64,000 nucleotides of DNA from Pelobacter propionicus DSM 2379 (GCF_000015045.1 NC_008609.1:1233344-1297343), one strand, 5' to 3'. Numbered from the stretch's first letter, positions 35,089 through 44,535 are shown. The notes: generated by a model not told the origin, from the letters alone. Program-made: numbers and translations.

Positions 35089-36123
35089 ATGGGAACGCAC
35101 ATGCAGGAACCAATCGCAGACGGCGCAAGCACGGCGGAGCTTTTTGAACAGTACGTGGGCATGGTTCAGCGGATAAAAGCTGAAATCGCCAAAGTTGTCA
35201 TCGGCCAGGAGGAGATGATCAGCCTGATGATCCATGCGCTCCTCTCCAAGGGACACATACTGCTTGAAGGTGTTCCCGGGCTGGCGAAAAGCCTTGCCGT
35301 TGAGACCTTCGCGAAAGTGATCGGCGGTAATTTCAAACGTTTTCAGTTCACCCCGGACAAGATGCCCAGCGACATAACCGGCACCATGGTGTGGAACGAG
35401 AAGGAAGACGAGTTTGAATTCCATGCCGGCCCCATCTTCTGCAACATTTTCCTGGCCGACGAGATAAACCGGGCTTCGCCGAAGGTGCAATCCGCACTGC
35501 TGCAGGCGATGCAGGAAAAGGAAGTGACCGTGGAGTGCACGCACTACGACATCCCGCGTCCGTTCATGGTGCTTGCCACGGAGAACCCCATCGAGCAGAT
35601 CGGCACCTATCCCCTGGCAGAGGCCCAGGTCGACCGTTTCATGGTCAAATATGATGTCGGCTATATGCAAAAAGATGAGGAGTTCGAGCTCATACAGAGG
35701 AAAAACAGTAACTTTGACCAGCTCAAAAGCGACATACACACGGTTCTCACCCTCGATGACATACTGGCAGTCCAGCAGCTCATCCATGACCGGATCAGGG
35801 TGAGCCAGAAGGTCATGCGCTACATACTGAACATCTGCACAGCAACGCGCCCGCGCGACACCTATGCCCCGCAGGAGTTTGTGGCTGATATTCACCAGTA
35901 CATCAGGCTCGGCGCATCGCCTCGGGCCTCTGAATCGCTTCTGGGACTGGCAAAAGTGTATGCCTTTGGCCAGCAGCGTGACTTCGTTACGTTCGACGAT
36001 GTCGTCCTATGCGCCCGGCACGTGCTCAGGCATCGTATTCTGCTCAACAGCACCGCGCTGTCGCAGCAGGTCAGCGCCGACACGATTGTCCAGGAAATCC
36101 TTAAAATGGTCCAGCCGTACTGA
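35089..36123 (+). CDS. MoxR-family AAA+ ATPase (MxaR-like)
   Basis: A 344-residue AAA_3 ATPase. Walker A is GVPGLAKS (about 61-68), Walker B FLADEINRASPKVQSALLQAMQE, sensor 1 ATENPIEQIGTYPLAEAQVDRF, and a C-terminal lid. MoxR proteins act as chaperones with VWA-domain partners to mature enzymes; the first described one serves methanol dehydrogenase. ATG 35089 is my choice; TTG 35080 and ATG 35101 are also in frame and no ribosome site decides. It opens a six-gene set matching mxaRSACKL. Confidence 0.9.
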   Translation: MGTHMQEPIADGASTAELFEQYVGMVQRIKAEIAKVVIGQEEMISLMIHALLSKGHILLEGVPGLAKSLAVETFAKVIGGNFKRFQFTPDKMPSDITGTMVWNEKEDEFEFHAGPIFCNIFLADEINRASPKVQSALLQAMQEKEVTVECTHYDIPRPFMVLATENPIEQIGTYPLAEAQVDRFMVKYDVGYMQKDEEFELIQRKNSNFDQLKSDIHTVLTLDDILAVQQLIHDRIRVSQKVMRYILNICTATRPRDTYAPQEFVADIHQYIRLGASPRASESLLGLAKVYAFGQQRDFVTFDDVVLCARHVLRHRILLNSTALSQQVSADTIVQEILKMVQPY

Positions 36124-36131
36124 AAAAGCCC

Positions 36132-37010
36132 ATGGTCAAATCGGAAAAGAGTCTGTTGTCCAAAAAGGAGCTGCTGGAGATATTCATCAGTCACCGGGTG
36201 CATTCACCCTTTCCCGGGGACTGGGAGAGTGTCTTCAAGGGGCTGGGATACGAGTTCTGGTCGCTCAGGGAGCTTGAGCCCGGCGATTCGTTCCGGAACA
36301 TCGACTGGAAGGCGACGGCCAGGACCGGCACGTTTTATGTGCGCGAATTTCTTGCCGAGAGCTACTTCAACGTTATGATCCTGTACGACATCAGCAACTC
36401 GGTGCGCTTCGGCAGGAAGGAGTTGCTCCAGGCGCACATCGCCGTGTCGCTGGCATACAGCGCGATCCTGGGCAACAACGGTTGCGGATTGATCCTTTTC
36501 GCGGACGATAGTGTCCGCTTTATTCCGCCGCGCATGGGCAGGTCGCATTTCATGGAGATTCTGGATGCCATTGCCCATGCGGAACCGGTTGCCTGCGGTG
36601 CGACTAATTTGGGCGCCGCACTGACCAAGCTGATCAACGAAGTCCCGGAGAGCCTTGCCTTCGTACTGTCTGATTTCATGTATCCGCTTGATTTCAGATA
36701 CAGTTTTCACCGCACGGCACACGGGACCGACAAGCATGAGGTCAAGGCGATCCAGGTGCTCGAGGAGTGCGAAATCGAGCTGCCTCCGCATTCGAAAGGT
36801 ATTCTGCCGCTCTACGACTATGAGAGCGGAAGGACCGTGGCGCTGGATATGGGAAAATGGAAGGCGTATAACGCTGCCATGAGTCAGCTGCGGTTGGCTA
36901 CCAAAGAGCGTCTGAACCGCGCCGGAATCGATCTGGTAACCATCAGCCCGGCGGATGATTTTGTCCGAAAAATAGATGATTTTATGAAGCGATCTCCATC
37001 AAGATCTTAG
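36132..37010 (+). CDS. DUF58 protein (MxaS-like)
   Basis: A 292-residue soluble protein with the DUF58 signature GDWESVFKGLGYEFWSLRELEPGDSFRNIDWKATARTGTFYVREFLAE (residues 24-72), followed by a degenerate VWA-like fold beginning YFNVMILYDISNSVRFG and LAFVLSDFMYPLDF. DUF58 genes regularly follow moxR genes, and in methylotrophs this position is mxaS. It begins 8 bases after the ATPase stop. Its DISNS replaces the metal-binding DxSxS of VWA domains only partly (DISNS retains the pattern). Confidence 0.87.
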   Translation: MVKSEKSLLSKKELLEIFISHRVHSPFPGDWESVFKGLGYEFWSLRELEPGDSFRNIDWKATARTGTFYVREFLAESYFNVMILYDISNSVRFGRKELLQAHIAVSLAYSAILGNNGCGLILFADDSVRFIPPRMGRSHFMEILDAIAHAEPVACGATNLGAALTKLINEVPESLAFVLSDFMYPLDFRYSFHRTAHGTDKHEVKAIQVLEECEIELPPHSKGILPLYDYESGRTVALDMGKWKAYNAAMSQLRLATKERLNRAGIDLVTISPADDFVRKIDDFMKRSPSRS

Positions 37011-37027
37011 ATACGGGTACGGATGCC

Positions 37028-38650
37028 ATGACTTACCGCTTTACAAAATGCTGCGCCATCATACTGCTCCTTGTCTCCATATTGGCGGACTCTGCTTCCG
37101 TGGCTTTTGCCAGGGCTGCCGCCTTCTCCTTTGACTCGGTCTGGTTTTATCGCGACGGGACCAGGGTTGTCCCGGAGATCGGCACGAACTGGCTCACGGT
37201 CGTCTTTGACCCACGCTCCATCCCCGATGGCGACAGTTTCGAATCCAGCGCTGCCCCTGACGATGCCGCTACCAGCGGTGGCGCCAGCGAGATCAGCGAT
37301 CCGGCCGGGGACTTTATCAAGAAGAAGGCCAGGGCCATGGTCAAGGCCAACAGGCGTCTCAGCGAGTATCTCTACGACCCCAACCTTGCCGAAGGCGCCT
37401 GCTTCCTTCGGATGCGCAACGGGCTGAAGCCCCAGGAAATACGCCAGCTTGTCAGCCGTTTGAGCCGGGACGGAACCGTTGCCTACGTCCATCCGACGGT
37501 GATCATCAGCGGCAAGACCTACGCGTACTTCAACGCCTTCGACCTGAAATGGAAGACAGGCACTTCCGAGGCCCAGCGGCAATCCCTGCTGCGGGCATCC
37601 CATGCGATGCTCGATGAAAACGATCCGTTGGCAACCCGCCATACGGTCAATGTTGCCAGGATTCCCTTTTTCAAGGCGTTCAACCTGCTTGCCGAGGATA
37701 TCAGGGTACTCAGGGCCACACCGCGTCTGGTGGAAGTAAAACCGTCGATCAGCGCCAAGCTGGCCCTTTTCATGAGCGGGGGGAACATCGGTGACAGCAT
37801 TCCCTTTACGCTCACCATTGCCTTCTCCGAGCTGGTGAAAATCGATCCAAGCTCCATTGCGACCCTCAATCTGCGGCCGCCTGAACTTCAGAAGGAACTC
37901 TTTGACTGCACCTTTGACCCGTACGATTACGCATCGTCAGTCAACAAGAGCCCGATCGTCATCACCGGCCGGATGGCGGTTTACGCCCCCGGAGAGTTTA
38001 GTCTGCCGCCCGTCAAGATCAGCTATTCGTGCCCGTCCTGTCCCGACAGCAGCGTGCGTACCATTGAGACGGAGCCGGTCCTGTACAGGGTTTCCTCCAT
38101 CATCCCAAAAGCCAAGTCGGAAAACCGGCTGATCGTGCCAACCGACCCGGTTGCTTACGTTTCTCGCCATGACGCGTTGCGCCGGCAGTCCCTGCGCTAT
38201 CTCTGGTTCGCCATGCTCTGCTTTGCCTGTCTCGTTCCCTGCGCCCTATGGGCCTTCAGGCTGCGCCCCAGGGTCACCGCCGAACGGAACCTCCTGGAGG
38301 AACGCAAAAGGGCTCTCCAGCTGGCAGGCCGGCTGCGTGTGTTGCTGCTTGACACGCCTGCCGTTCCTCACTGGAGCTACCTGGGGGAAGTCGGCGGGTT
38401 GTTGCGCGAGTATCTGCTGCTGCTCTACGGAATCGATGCAAAGTATCGGGGAGGGAGCGGCAGGCGGTTCATGGAAACCATCGCAGAGCTTCTTCCGCCG
38501 GAGTGCTGCGGCCCATTGCGGCGCATCTTTTCCGACATCGATGACAGTGTTGCCCTCGAATCAGAAAGCTATTCGGATATTGAACGGTTGCAGCGCGATA
38601 TTCTGACTATTGTGGATCAGACCGCCCGCGATGGCGCAGGCCGGGGGTAA
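37028..38650 (+). CDS. membrane-anchored BatD/MxaA-like protein
   Basis: A 540-residue protein with a Sec signal (about residues 1-30), a large periplasmic part, one membrane segment near residues 390-410 (YLWFAMLCFACLVPCALWAF) and a cytoplasmic tail of about 125 residues. The block before the membrane (ITGRMAVYAPGEFSLPPVKISYSCP) is like the Ig-type domain of BatD and MxaA. Residues about 105-245 contain two similar units ending VAYVHPTVII and LVEVKPSI, recalling subtilase propeptides. MxaA in methylotrophs is needed for calcium insertion in methanol dehydrogenase. This one is longer than usual. Confidence 0.72.
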   Translation: MTYRFTKCCAIILLLVSILADSASVAFARAAAFSFDSVWFYRDGTRVVPEIGTNWLTVVFDPRSIPDGDSFESSAAPDDAATSGGASEISDPAGDFIKKKARAMVKANRRLSEYLYDPNLAEGACFLRMRNGLKPQEIRQLVSRLSRDGTVAYVHPTVIISGKTYAYFNAFDLKWKTGTSEAQRQSLLRASHAMLDENDPLATRHTVNVARIPFFKAFNLLAEDIRVLRATPRLVEVKPSISAKLALFMSGGNIGDSIPFTLTIAFSELVKIDPSSIATLNLRPPELQKELFDCTFDPYDYASSVNKSPIVITGRMAVYAPGEFSLPPVKISYSCPSCPDSSVRTIETEPVLYRVSSIIPKAKSENRLIVPTDPVAYVSRHDALRRQSLRYLWFAMLCFACLVPCALWAFRLRPRVTAERNLLEERKRALQLAGRLRVLLLDTPAVPHWSYLGEVGGLLREYLLLLYGIDAKYRGGSGRRFMETIAELLPPECCGPLRRIFSDIDDSVALESESYSDIERLQRDILTIVDQTARDGAGRG

Positions 38651-38656
38651 ACTCCC

Positions 38657-39760
38657 ATGAGCATTCAGTATCCCTGGGCACTGCTGCTCCTGGCGATCAT
38701 ACCGGCAGTGCTGGTTGCCACTAAAAAGTGCGCCGTCAGGACCGGTTTTTCCTGGGTAGCTGCGTTAGACCGGGAATTGAGGCCCGGGCCGCTAAAAGCG
38801 TACGGCGCCGATCTGCTTGCCGCGACCGCCATGGTCCTGATCGTGCTTGCCATCGCCAACGTGCAGTATTCCAGTTACTGGCAAAAGACGTACCCAGAGT
38901 CCAGGTGGATAATGCTGGTTCAGGATCTCTCCGGATCCATGGGAAGGTCCGGTGAGGAGGGCGCCAGCCAGACCCTGGGAGATGTCGCCCTCGATGGGGC
39001 CTCGTCTTTCATCGATATGCGCAAGAAGGACGACCTGATCGGTATTATCGCTTTTTCCGATGTGGCGCAGCTGGTTGCGCCTCCCTCCTTTGACAGGGAA
39101 ATTCTGAAGAGAAAGCTGGAACTGCTCAGGAGAAAAAACGATTCCCCGCTGTTCAGGGACCTGGTCTTGGGGGGGGAGACCAATGCTTCCTATGCCACCT
39201 GGCTTGCGGTATGCGTTTTCTTCATGTTTCTTCCCGAGGAAAACCAGCCATCCTACGAGCAGATAAATGACATGCGTTATTCGCTGATGGGGCGCAGCGG
39301 CACCGCGCTGCACATCCCCGCGCAACTGAAAGACATAGATTTCGGCCGGGGAATGGCTATTGTTCTCTTTACCGACGGTCGCATAGAATCGAGCCAGGGC
39401 AACGGAGACGTGGAGAGCGGGCTGCTCAATTTCATTAATGTTATCAGCCTGGTGAGGCGGTTGGGCATACGGCTCTATCTCGTCGTCGTGGGGGGTGAGG
39501 TTGCCAATGACGTGCGCCAGGCCATTGAGGAGCCAGTGGGCGGCTCTTCCGCTGGTCACGTATTCAGCATGCCCCGCTCCCTGGACAAGGCACGGATTGC
39601 CTCGGTCTACAACAACATCAATACCATGGAGAAAAACAGGTTGCTGGTAAAACTGGAGAAACGGAAAAAGGATACCAGGAGGCCGCTGGCGCTGGCGGCT
39701 GCCGTTATGCTGGCAGCCTGTTGCCTCGTGCGCATTCTCCCCGCCACACGAAGGATCTGA
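38657..39760 (+). CDS. VWA-domain membrane protein (BatA/MxaC-like)
   Basis: A 367-residue protein with two N-terminal hydrophobic segments (about residues 6-22 and 50-67), a periplasmic or cytosolic VWA domain with an intact metal site DLSGSMGRS (Asp90 to Ser94) and a C-terminal membrane segment (LALAAAVMLAACCLVRIL). The domain has an insertion of about 50 residues with a hydrophobic stretch ASYATWLAVCVFFMFLPEE. It corresponds in place and type to mxaC. Six bases separate it from the preceding gene. Confidence 0.87.
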   Translation: MSIQYPWALLLLAIIPAVLVATKKCAVRTGFSWVAALDRELRPGPLKAYGADLLAATAMVLIVLAIANVQYSSYWQKTYPESRWIMLVQDLSGSMGRSGEEGASQTLGDVALDGASSFIDMRKKDDLIGIIAFSDVAQLVAPPSFDREILKRKLELLRRKNDSPLFRDLVLGGETNASYATWLAVCVFFMFLPEENQPSYEQINDMRYSLMGRSGTALHIPAQLKDIDFGRGMAIVLFTDGRIESSQGNGDVESGLLNFINVISLVRRLGIRLYLVVVGGEVANDVRQAIEEPVGGSSAGHVFSMPRSLDKARIASVYNNINTMEKNRLLVKLEKRKKDTRRPLALAAAVMLAACCLVRILPATRRI

Positions 39761-39763
39761 ACG

Positions 39764-40522
39764 ATGATCAAAAACACCAGAATATCCATAGCACTCATCA
39801 TTGTCGTGGCCCTCACCTTCACGACGTTGGGCGTATACTGCAGCCGCGAGTACCGTACTCTCAACGAGCGGGAAGTGAGCGAGAGGCTGCTGCGGCAGGA
39901 GCTACACCGGGTGGACGCAGTGACGGACGACGCTGCCGCCGTCGCGGCCTACAGGAAGATTTCCCCGACGCTCCCCGAGATCCAGTTGCGCATCGTGCAG
40001 CGTCAATGGCGCATCGCCCTGGAGCTTCTGGGATACATGCAGCGCGCCAGAAGCAATAGTGAACTGCAGAACGAGACCGTCGTATACGATGGCCAGCTGA
40101 AAAGACTTCTTGATGAGATTGTCGAGCGCTGCGGGGCTACTCTGGCGGATGCGGCGTCCCTGCGGCCCGATATCACCTGGCGTTTATACAATACGGCCGG
40201 GGCCGCCAAGGTGTTGAGCGCGCTGGTGATGCTGGAAAGCGAGCAGAATGCGGACAAGGTGCAGGGTGTCATGCGCGATGCGCTGGCGGACTTCAAGTCC
40301 GCCATAGAAGCCGTGGACAAATCCGGTGTGTCGCCTCTGTACAAAAACATTCCCCGCTGGAACTTCGAGGTGCTCAACGGCGAGGAGAATGTCCGGAAAT
40401 TCGAGGTTTCTATGACTGACATGGAAAAAAACCAGGCGCTGAAAGAAAACCTTGAAACGCTGATACCCGATATCGGCGGCTATGCCCCCGGCGAGCCCAT
40501 GGATACACGGGTAAAAAAATAA
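39764..40522 (+). CDS. small membrane-anchored protein (position of MxaK)
   Basis: A 252-residue protein with one N-terminal membrane segment (ISIALIIVVALTFTTLGVYCS) and a helical, charged periplasmic part (for example DAVTDDAAAVAAYRKISPTLPEIQLRIVQRQWRIALELL). I do not recognise the sequence itself; the MxaK assignment rests on position between the two VWA genes, the single anchor and the size class. It starts 3 bases after the preceding stop. Confidence 0.65.
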   Translation: MIKNTRISIALIIVVALTFTTLGVYCSREYRTLNEREVSERLLRQELHRVDAVTDDAAAVAAYRKISPTLPEIQLRIVQRQWRIALELLGYMQRARSNSELQNETVVYDGQLKRLLDEIVERCGATLADAASLRPDITWRLYNTAGAAKVLSALVMLESEQNADKVQGVMRDALADFKSAIEAVDKSGVSPLYKNIPRWNFEVLNGEENVRKFEVSMTDMEKNQALKENLETLIPDIGGYAPGEPMDTRVKK

Positions 40523-40537
40523 AGGGCCTTTCCTGCC

Positions 40538-41551
40538 ATGAATCTGGAACATAGCGGCACCCTCTGGCTGCTGCTCGCCATCCCCTGCTTCCTCTGCTCT
40601 GCGCTCGTATCCCATAAAAAGGCGAGCACGTTGCTGTACCGCTTCGCCCAGACGAAAAAACGGCCCGTTCCCGCTATCGTTTCCACCCTGTTCCTGAGTC
40701 TCGCCTTGGCCGCGCTGATTCTTGCCCTGGCCGGCCCCAGGCTGCAGTACACAAAAACTGTCTTCAATCGCAGCGGTATCGATCTGGCCATCGGGATCGA
40801 TGTGTCAAAGTCGATGCTGGCGGAAGATGAAACACTTCCCCCGGAGGGGAAGAAACTCTTCAGCATACCGAACCGCCTGAACCGCGCCCGCTACTGCGCG
40901 CTTACCATTCTGAGCGCTCTCAAGGGGGAGCGTGTGGGCGTGTTCCTGTTCGCCAGCAAGGGGGTTCCCATCGTTCCCCTGACCAACGACTATGGCTACT
41001 GCCAGTACATCCTCAAACACGCCAATGACTCCACCATCTCAACTCCCGGCAGCGACCTGGGGCAGGCGATAACGACCGGTATTTACCTGTTCGAGGAGAG
41101 CTCCCGCACGTCGGTCAAAAGCATCGTATTGATTTCTGACGGCGAGGACATCAACGAGGACAGCTCCGTGATGCATGAGGCTGCCCAGCGCGCCGCGGCC
41201 AAGGGAATCGCCATCTACACGGTCGGTACCGGCAGGGGCCAGGGGGTCATGGTTCCCATCAGGGACGCCATAGGTGCCGCCATAGAGGGGTATTACCAGG
41301 ATGAAGACGGTTCGTACCTGAAAACGCGGCTGGAGCAGGACAGCTTGAAGAGCATTTCAAACACCAGCGGAGGCCGTTACTTCAGCGCCCATGTAGCGCG
41401 AGTCGAGGAAGATGTCGTTGATGCCCTGCTGAAGCGCGCCCGAACCATCGAATATACCAGGGCCACGGAACTCGCCTGGTACGATCTGTCGCCGGCGCTG
41501 CTCGGCGCGGCGCTGCTGTTTTTACTGATCGGCATAATCGCCGGACGCTGA
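40538..41551 (+). CDS. VWA-domain membrane protein (BatB/MxaL-like)
   Basis: A 337-residue protein. Two N-terminal hydrophobic segments (about 6-20 and 45-67) precede a VWA domain with intact metal site GIDVSKSML (Asp88, Ser90, Ser92), ALKGERVGVFLFASKGVPIVPLTND and VLISDGEDINED, and a final membrane helix (ALLGAALLFLLIGIIAG). This is the BatB/MxaL architecture. It is the last gene of the six-gene set; a terminator follows. Paired VWA proteins of this kind work with MoxR ATPases. Confidence 0.9.
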   Translation: MNLEHSGTLWLLLAIPCFLCSALVSHKKASTLLYRFAQTKKRPVPAIVSTLFLSLALAALILALAGPRLQYTKTVFNRSGIDLAIGIDVSKSMLAEDETLPPEGKKLFSIPNRLNRARYCALTILSALKGERVGVFLFASKGVPIVPLTNDYGYCQYILKHANDSTISTPGSDLGQAITTGIYLFEESSRTSVKSIVLISDGEDINEDSSVMHEAAQRAAAKGIAIYTVGTGRGQGVMVPIRDAIGAAIEGYYQDEDGSYLKTRLEQDSLKSISNTSGGRYFSAHVARVEEDVVDALLKRARTIEYTRATELAWYDLSPALLGAALLFLLIGIIAGR

Positions 41552-41669
41552 TACGGCTGCCTGGGCCCGCTCTCTTCAGCGGTGAAGTGGAGTTCGCGAG
41601 CCGCCTGACCGACGTGGAAGGCATGGGCTGGGTAACGGGGAAACAGCGGGGCTGGCAAAGAGAATCGGC

Positions 41670-41693
41670 AAAGCCCCACATTTGTGGGGCTTT
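41670..41693. terminator. bidirectional terminator between mxaL-like gene and chemoreceptor
   Basis: AAAGCCCCACA (41670-41680) pairs perfectly with TGTGGGGCTTT (41683-41693). The A and T ends make it usable on both strands, between two converging genes. Confidence 0.85.
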
Positions 41694-41735
41694 GGTCATT
41701 GGTGGTGGGATATCCGGAGGCTCATTGTCTGGAGT

Positions 41736-43370
41736 TTACAATCTGAACTGCTGTACCAGCCGCTGCAGTTCTCCGGCGTTTCTGCTGAGGTGCGCCGCCG
41801 CGGTGACGGATTCCTGGGCGCCGTGGGATGTCTGCCGCACGACCTGGGTGATCTGCTGCATGTTGCCGGCTATCTCACCGGTGGTGGCGGTCTGCTCCTC
41901 GGCAGCGGTGGCGATCTGGCTGACCTGCATGGCAACGTCGTTGATCTGCTCCAGAATGTCCCGCAGCGCGTCGCCTGAGCGGGCCGCCTCCATGGTACCG
42001 GCCTCCACCTGATCGACTCCCTGCTCCATGGCGGCCACGGCAGCGCCGGTCTCAGCCTGGATGGCTTTGATCATCTCATCGATCTCATGTGTGGCGCGGG
42101 TGGTGCGTTCCGCCAGGGCACGCACCTCGTCGGCAACCACCGCGAAGCCTCTCCCCTGTTCCCCTGCCCGGGCCGCCTCGATGGCGGCGTTCAATGCCAG
42201 CAGGTTCGTCTGGTCGGCGATATCCTCGATGGCGCCGATGATGGCGCCGATCTGATTGCTACGTGCCCCAAGACTCTCCACGGTCTTTGCCGACTCCTGC
42301 ACCCGGGCCGCGATCTGCCCCATCACCGCCACCGTCTTTTCAACGACCTCGGCGCCGCTTTGGGCCGAGGCCGAAGCGTGCTGCGCTCCCTCGGCCGCCA
42401 TCTGGCAGTTCTGGGCGATGTCGCCCGATGTGGCTGACATCTCTTCGCCGGCCGTGGCCACGGTTACGGCCTGGCCGGCGATCTCTTCGGCGTTGCCGGC
42501 GGTCCGTTCGGCGGTGGCATGCAGTTGGTCCGCGGCTAACGCCACCAACGACGATGTTCCGGATACCTGGTTGATGATATTGCGCAGGTTATCCACCATG
42601 ACCTTCATTGCCCGCAGCAGCTGGCCGGTTTCGTCTTCCGAACCAACCCGAACGTCAACGCTCAGGTCACCGGAGGCGATGGTGTTGGCTACGGAAACCG
42701 CCTGCGTGAGTCGGGCGTTTATGCTGCGTACGATACCGTAGAATACCGCCAGGATCGCAACGAAGAGCAGCATGCCCATGGAGGTCAGAGCGATTTCGGA
42801 GGTGCGCAGCATGGCCGCGGCGCGTCGTTCCGTTTCGCTGTTAGCCGCGTTGCTCAGAACAACGATCTGGTCGATGGCGCTCCGGTGAGCCTCATAGGAG
42901 GGGGAGAGCACGTCGCGCAGCAGGTGTTCCGCCCTGGTGCGGTCGTGCGCCCGCAAGGCGGGAAAAAACTCCCCTTCCACCGTGTTGTAGAACTTCACCG
43001 CCGGCCTGTAGGACTCTTCCAGCAGCAGCGTCCTACCCTTTCCCGGAGGAAGTTCCCTGACCCAATGGTCATGGCGCTGGTCGTATTCGGCACGCAGTTT
43101 CTTCAGCCGTTCATGATAGCCGGGGAGTTTGGAATCGTCTGTCTCCACCATCGCCCGCAGAACAACGAAGTACGATTCGATGATGTATTCGGGGGGCGGC
43201 AGGATATCGGCGATAAGATCCTTGCCGCGTACGATCTCATGGTACACGGGGCCATCGATCTTGATCCGGTTGATGGAAACGTGCGTGAAGACTAAGATGG
43301 CCAGAATGCCAGCCAGGATGATTGCGCAGGTGCTGATCAGTTTTGCCTTGATGGTGATGAACATCGTCAT
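41736..43370 (-). CDS. methyl-accepting chemotaxis protein
   Basis: A 544-residue chemoreceptor. N-terminal membrane helix (about 9-29), a periplasmic four-helix-bundle-like sensor (about 30-185), a second membrane helix ([17 protein letters not shown]), a HAMP domain ([25 protein letters not shown]) and a signalling domain with the conserved hairpin tip [23 protein letters not shown]. It signals through CheA/CheW to the flagellar motor or another output. GAGG lies 5 bases before ATG 43368-43370. The ligand is unknown; it converges on the Mxa-like operon. Confidence 0.95.
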   Translation of the reverse strand: MTMFITIKAKLISTCAIILAGILAILVFTHVSINRIKIDGPVYHEIVRGKDLIADILPPPEYIIESYFVVLRAMVETDDSKLPGYHERLKKLRAEYDQRHDHWVRELPPGKGRTLLLEESYRPAVKFYNTVEGEFFPALRAHDRTRAEHLLRDVLSPSYEAHRSAIDQIVVLSNAANSETERRAAAMLRTSEIALTSMGMLLFVAILAVFYGIVRSINARLTQAVSVANTIASGDLSVDVRVGSEDETGQLLRAMKVMVDNLRNIINQVSGTSSLVALAADQLHATAERTAGNAEEIAGQAVTVATAGEEMSATSGDIAQNCQMAAEGAQHASASAQSGAEVVEKTVAVMGQIAARVQESAKTVESLGARSNQIGAIIGAIEDIADQTNLLALNAAIEAARAGEQGRGFAVVADEVRALAERTTRATHEIDEMIKAIQAETGAAVAAMEQGVDQVEAGTMEAARSGDALRDILEQINDVAMQVSQIATAAEEQTATTGEIAGNMQQITQVVRQTSHGAQESVTAAAHLSRNAGELQRLVQQFRL

Positions 43371-43737
43371 TGATCCTCATAGGGGGAATTGCCGCACGCA
43401 CAGGGAACTGTGATGCCGTTGCGGGTAAGTGAACGATTGGAGAGAACGGTCTTAATGAGACCAAGAATAGACTATCCGGTGAAGACCTGTCTACAGGGAA
43501 TGTGGGCTCGACCTGACACTTCACCATCGAATTGTCATGGAACAGTCCGTGGCAATTCGTGCGTCTGGAAGGGGCCGTGCGCGCCGTTCGTGTGATCCGC
43601 TGGTGGCGACAGCCGGGGGAGCGGAAACGCTTGGGGGTGTTATGTGCGCCAAGGGTGTGGTAAGGGAGTAGTCCGGTGGCGATGGGGCGGGAGCGCGTCC
43701 GTACCGCCCCATCGCTACCCCGCAAAGGAGGAGAACC
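43371..43737. other. 367-base divergent intergenic region
   Basis: Lies between the chemoreceptor (leftward) and the unknown 265-residue protein (rightward). I see no gene. It contains the leader hairpin at 43675-43719 (listed separately). No clear sigma28-type promoter was recognised for the chemoreceptor. Confidence 0.5.
43675..43719 (+). promoter_or_regulatory. strong leader hairpin next to a ribosome site
   Basis: GGTGGCGATGGGGCGG (43675-43690) pairs with CCGCCCCATCGCTACC (43704-43719), 15 of 16 bases, 13-base loop. Only CCGC separates it from AAAGGAGGAG, the ribosome site of the next gene. Such placement suggests control of translation or of transcript stability. Confidence 0.6.
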
Positions 43738-44535
43738 ATGGAATCCAGGCTGCTGTTTCTCATCAACCGCCACGACCGGTGGAGTTATGCCCGGCTGATA
43801 CTTCTGGAGCAGGAGGAGGATCAGCTGGTTATTGGTTTTATAGCCCGGCCGGACGATTATGCCCTCGATGGTATCCTGGCCGAATATCGCGGGTTGGTGG
43901 GTCTGGCCTGCGATGATCTCTGCTGCCATGCCTCCATCCGGGACGTGGAGCGGAATCGGACCGCTGAGGGGGAACTGGTCACCCTCAGCTGCCGCAGGCT
44001 GGTGCTCCAGCCCACCCTGGAGTTGATCGCCGAGGAGAAGATGCGCCCGTGGGAGCTGGAGTGGGAGCAGCCGCTTAAAGAGCTGGCCATGTACGACGGC
44101 ATGATGGGGTTTGCCCAGGCGCCTCCGGTCCGCCCTGGCTTTGTCACCCTGGTCAACCATACCGCCTGGAGGATTCTCCTGGGGAGGAACATGCCCTACG
44201 AGTACGGCGAGAAGGGGAGGGTGACCGGTTTCGTCGATGCCGGCGGCAATGCCAAACCTGATGTGGTCAAGCTGATGGAGACCCCCTGTCCCTTCCACCT
44301 GCTGTATCCCCTGCTGGGGCACGACCGGGATCTGTTCCTGGCCCTGTCCCGGCTGTTCGCCGGCTATCTTCTGATGGATCGCGGGGTGGTTGACGATGTG
44401 CGGGAGTTTTCCCTGCAGATGGACCGGGACGGGAACCTGCTGGTTTCCTTCAAGGGGATACGGTCGGGGGTGACCAAGGATGATCTGCCGATCCTGGTCG
44501 CCGTGCGGGAGACCTGCCGGCTGGCGGAGGAGTGA
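43738..44535 (+). CDS. unknown 265-residue soluble protein
   Basis: I do not recognise a family. The protein (MESRLLFLINRHDRWSYARLILLEQEEDQLVIGF...) has no signal peptide or membrane segment and is acidic. It has a CDDLCCH cluster near residue 57 and a second Cys in TPCPFHLL. AAAGGAGGAGAACC before the ATG is among the strongest ribosome sites here, and codon use matches the neighbours, so expression is likely. It stands alone, converging on cbiO, preceded by a strong hairpin. Confidence 0.75.
   Translation: MESRLLFLINRHDRWSYARLILLEQEEDQLVIGFIARPDDYALDGILAEYRGLVGLACDDLCCHASIRDVERNRTAEGELVTLSCRRLVLQPTLELIAEEKMRPWELEWEQPLKELAMYDGMMGFAQAPPVRPGFVTLVNHTAWRILLGRNMPYEYGEKGRVTGFVDAGGNAKPDVVKLMETPCPFHLLYPLLGHDRDLFLALSRLFAGYLLMDRGVVDDVREFSLQMDRDGNLLVSFKGIRSGVTKDDLPILVAVRETCRLAEE

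Noticed and set aside
35089-41551. A standard Bat (aerotolerance) operon
   Set aside because: A Bat operon would normally have a BatC/TPR gene and different order. The DUF58-BatD-VWA-small anchored-VWA order matches mxaSACKL better, although the two are related and the distinction needs profile searches.
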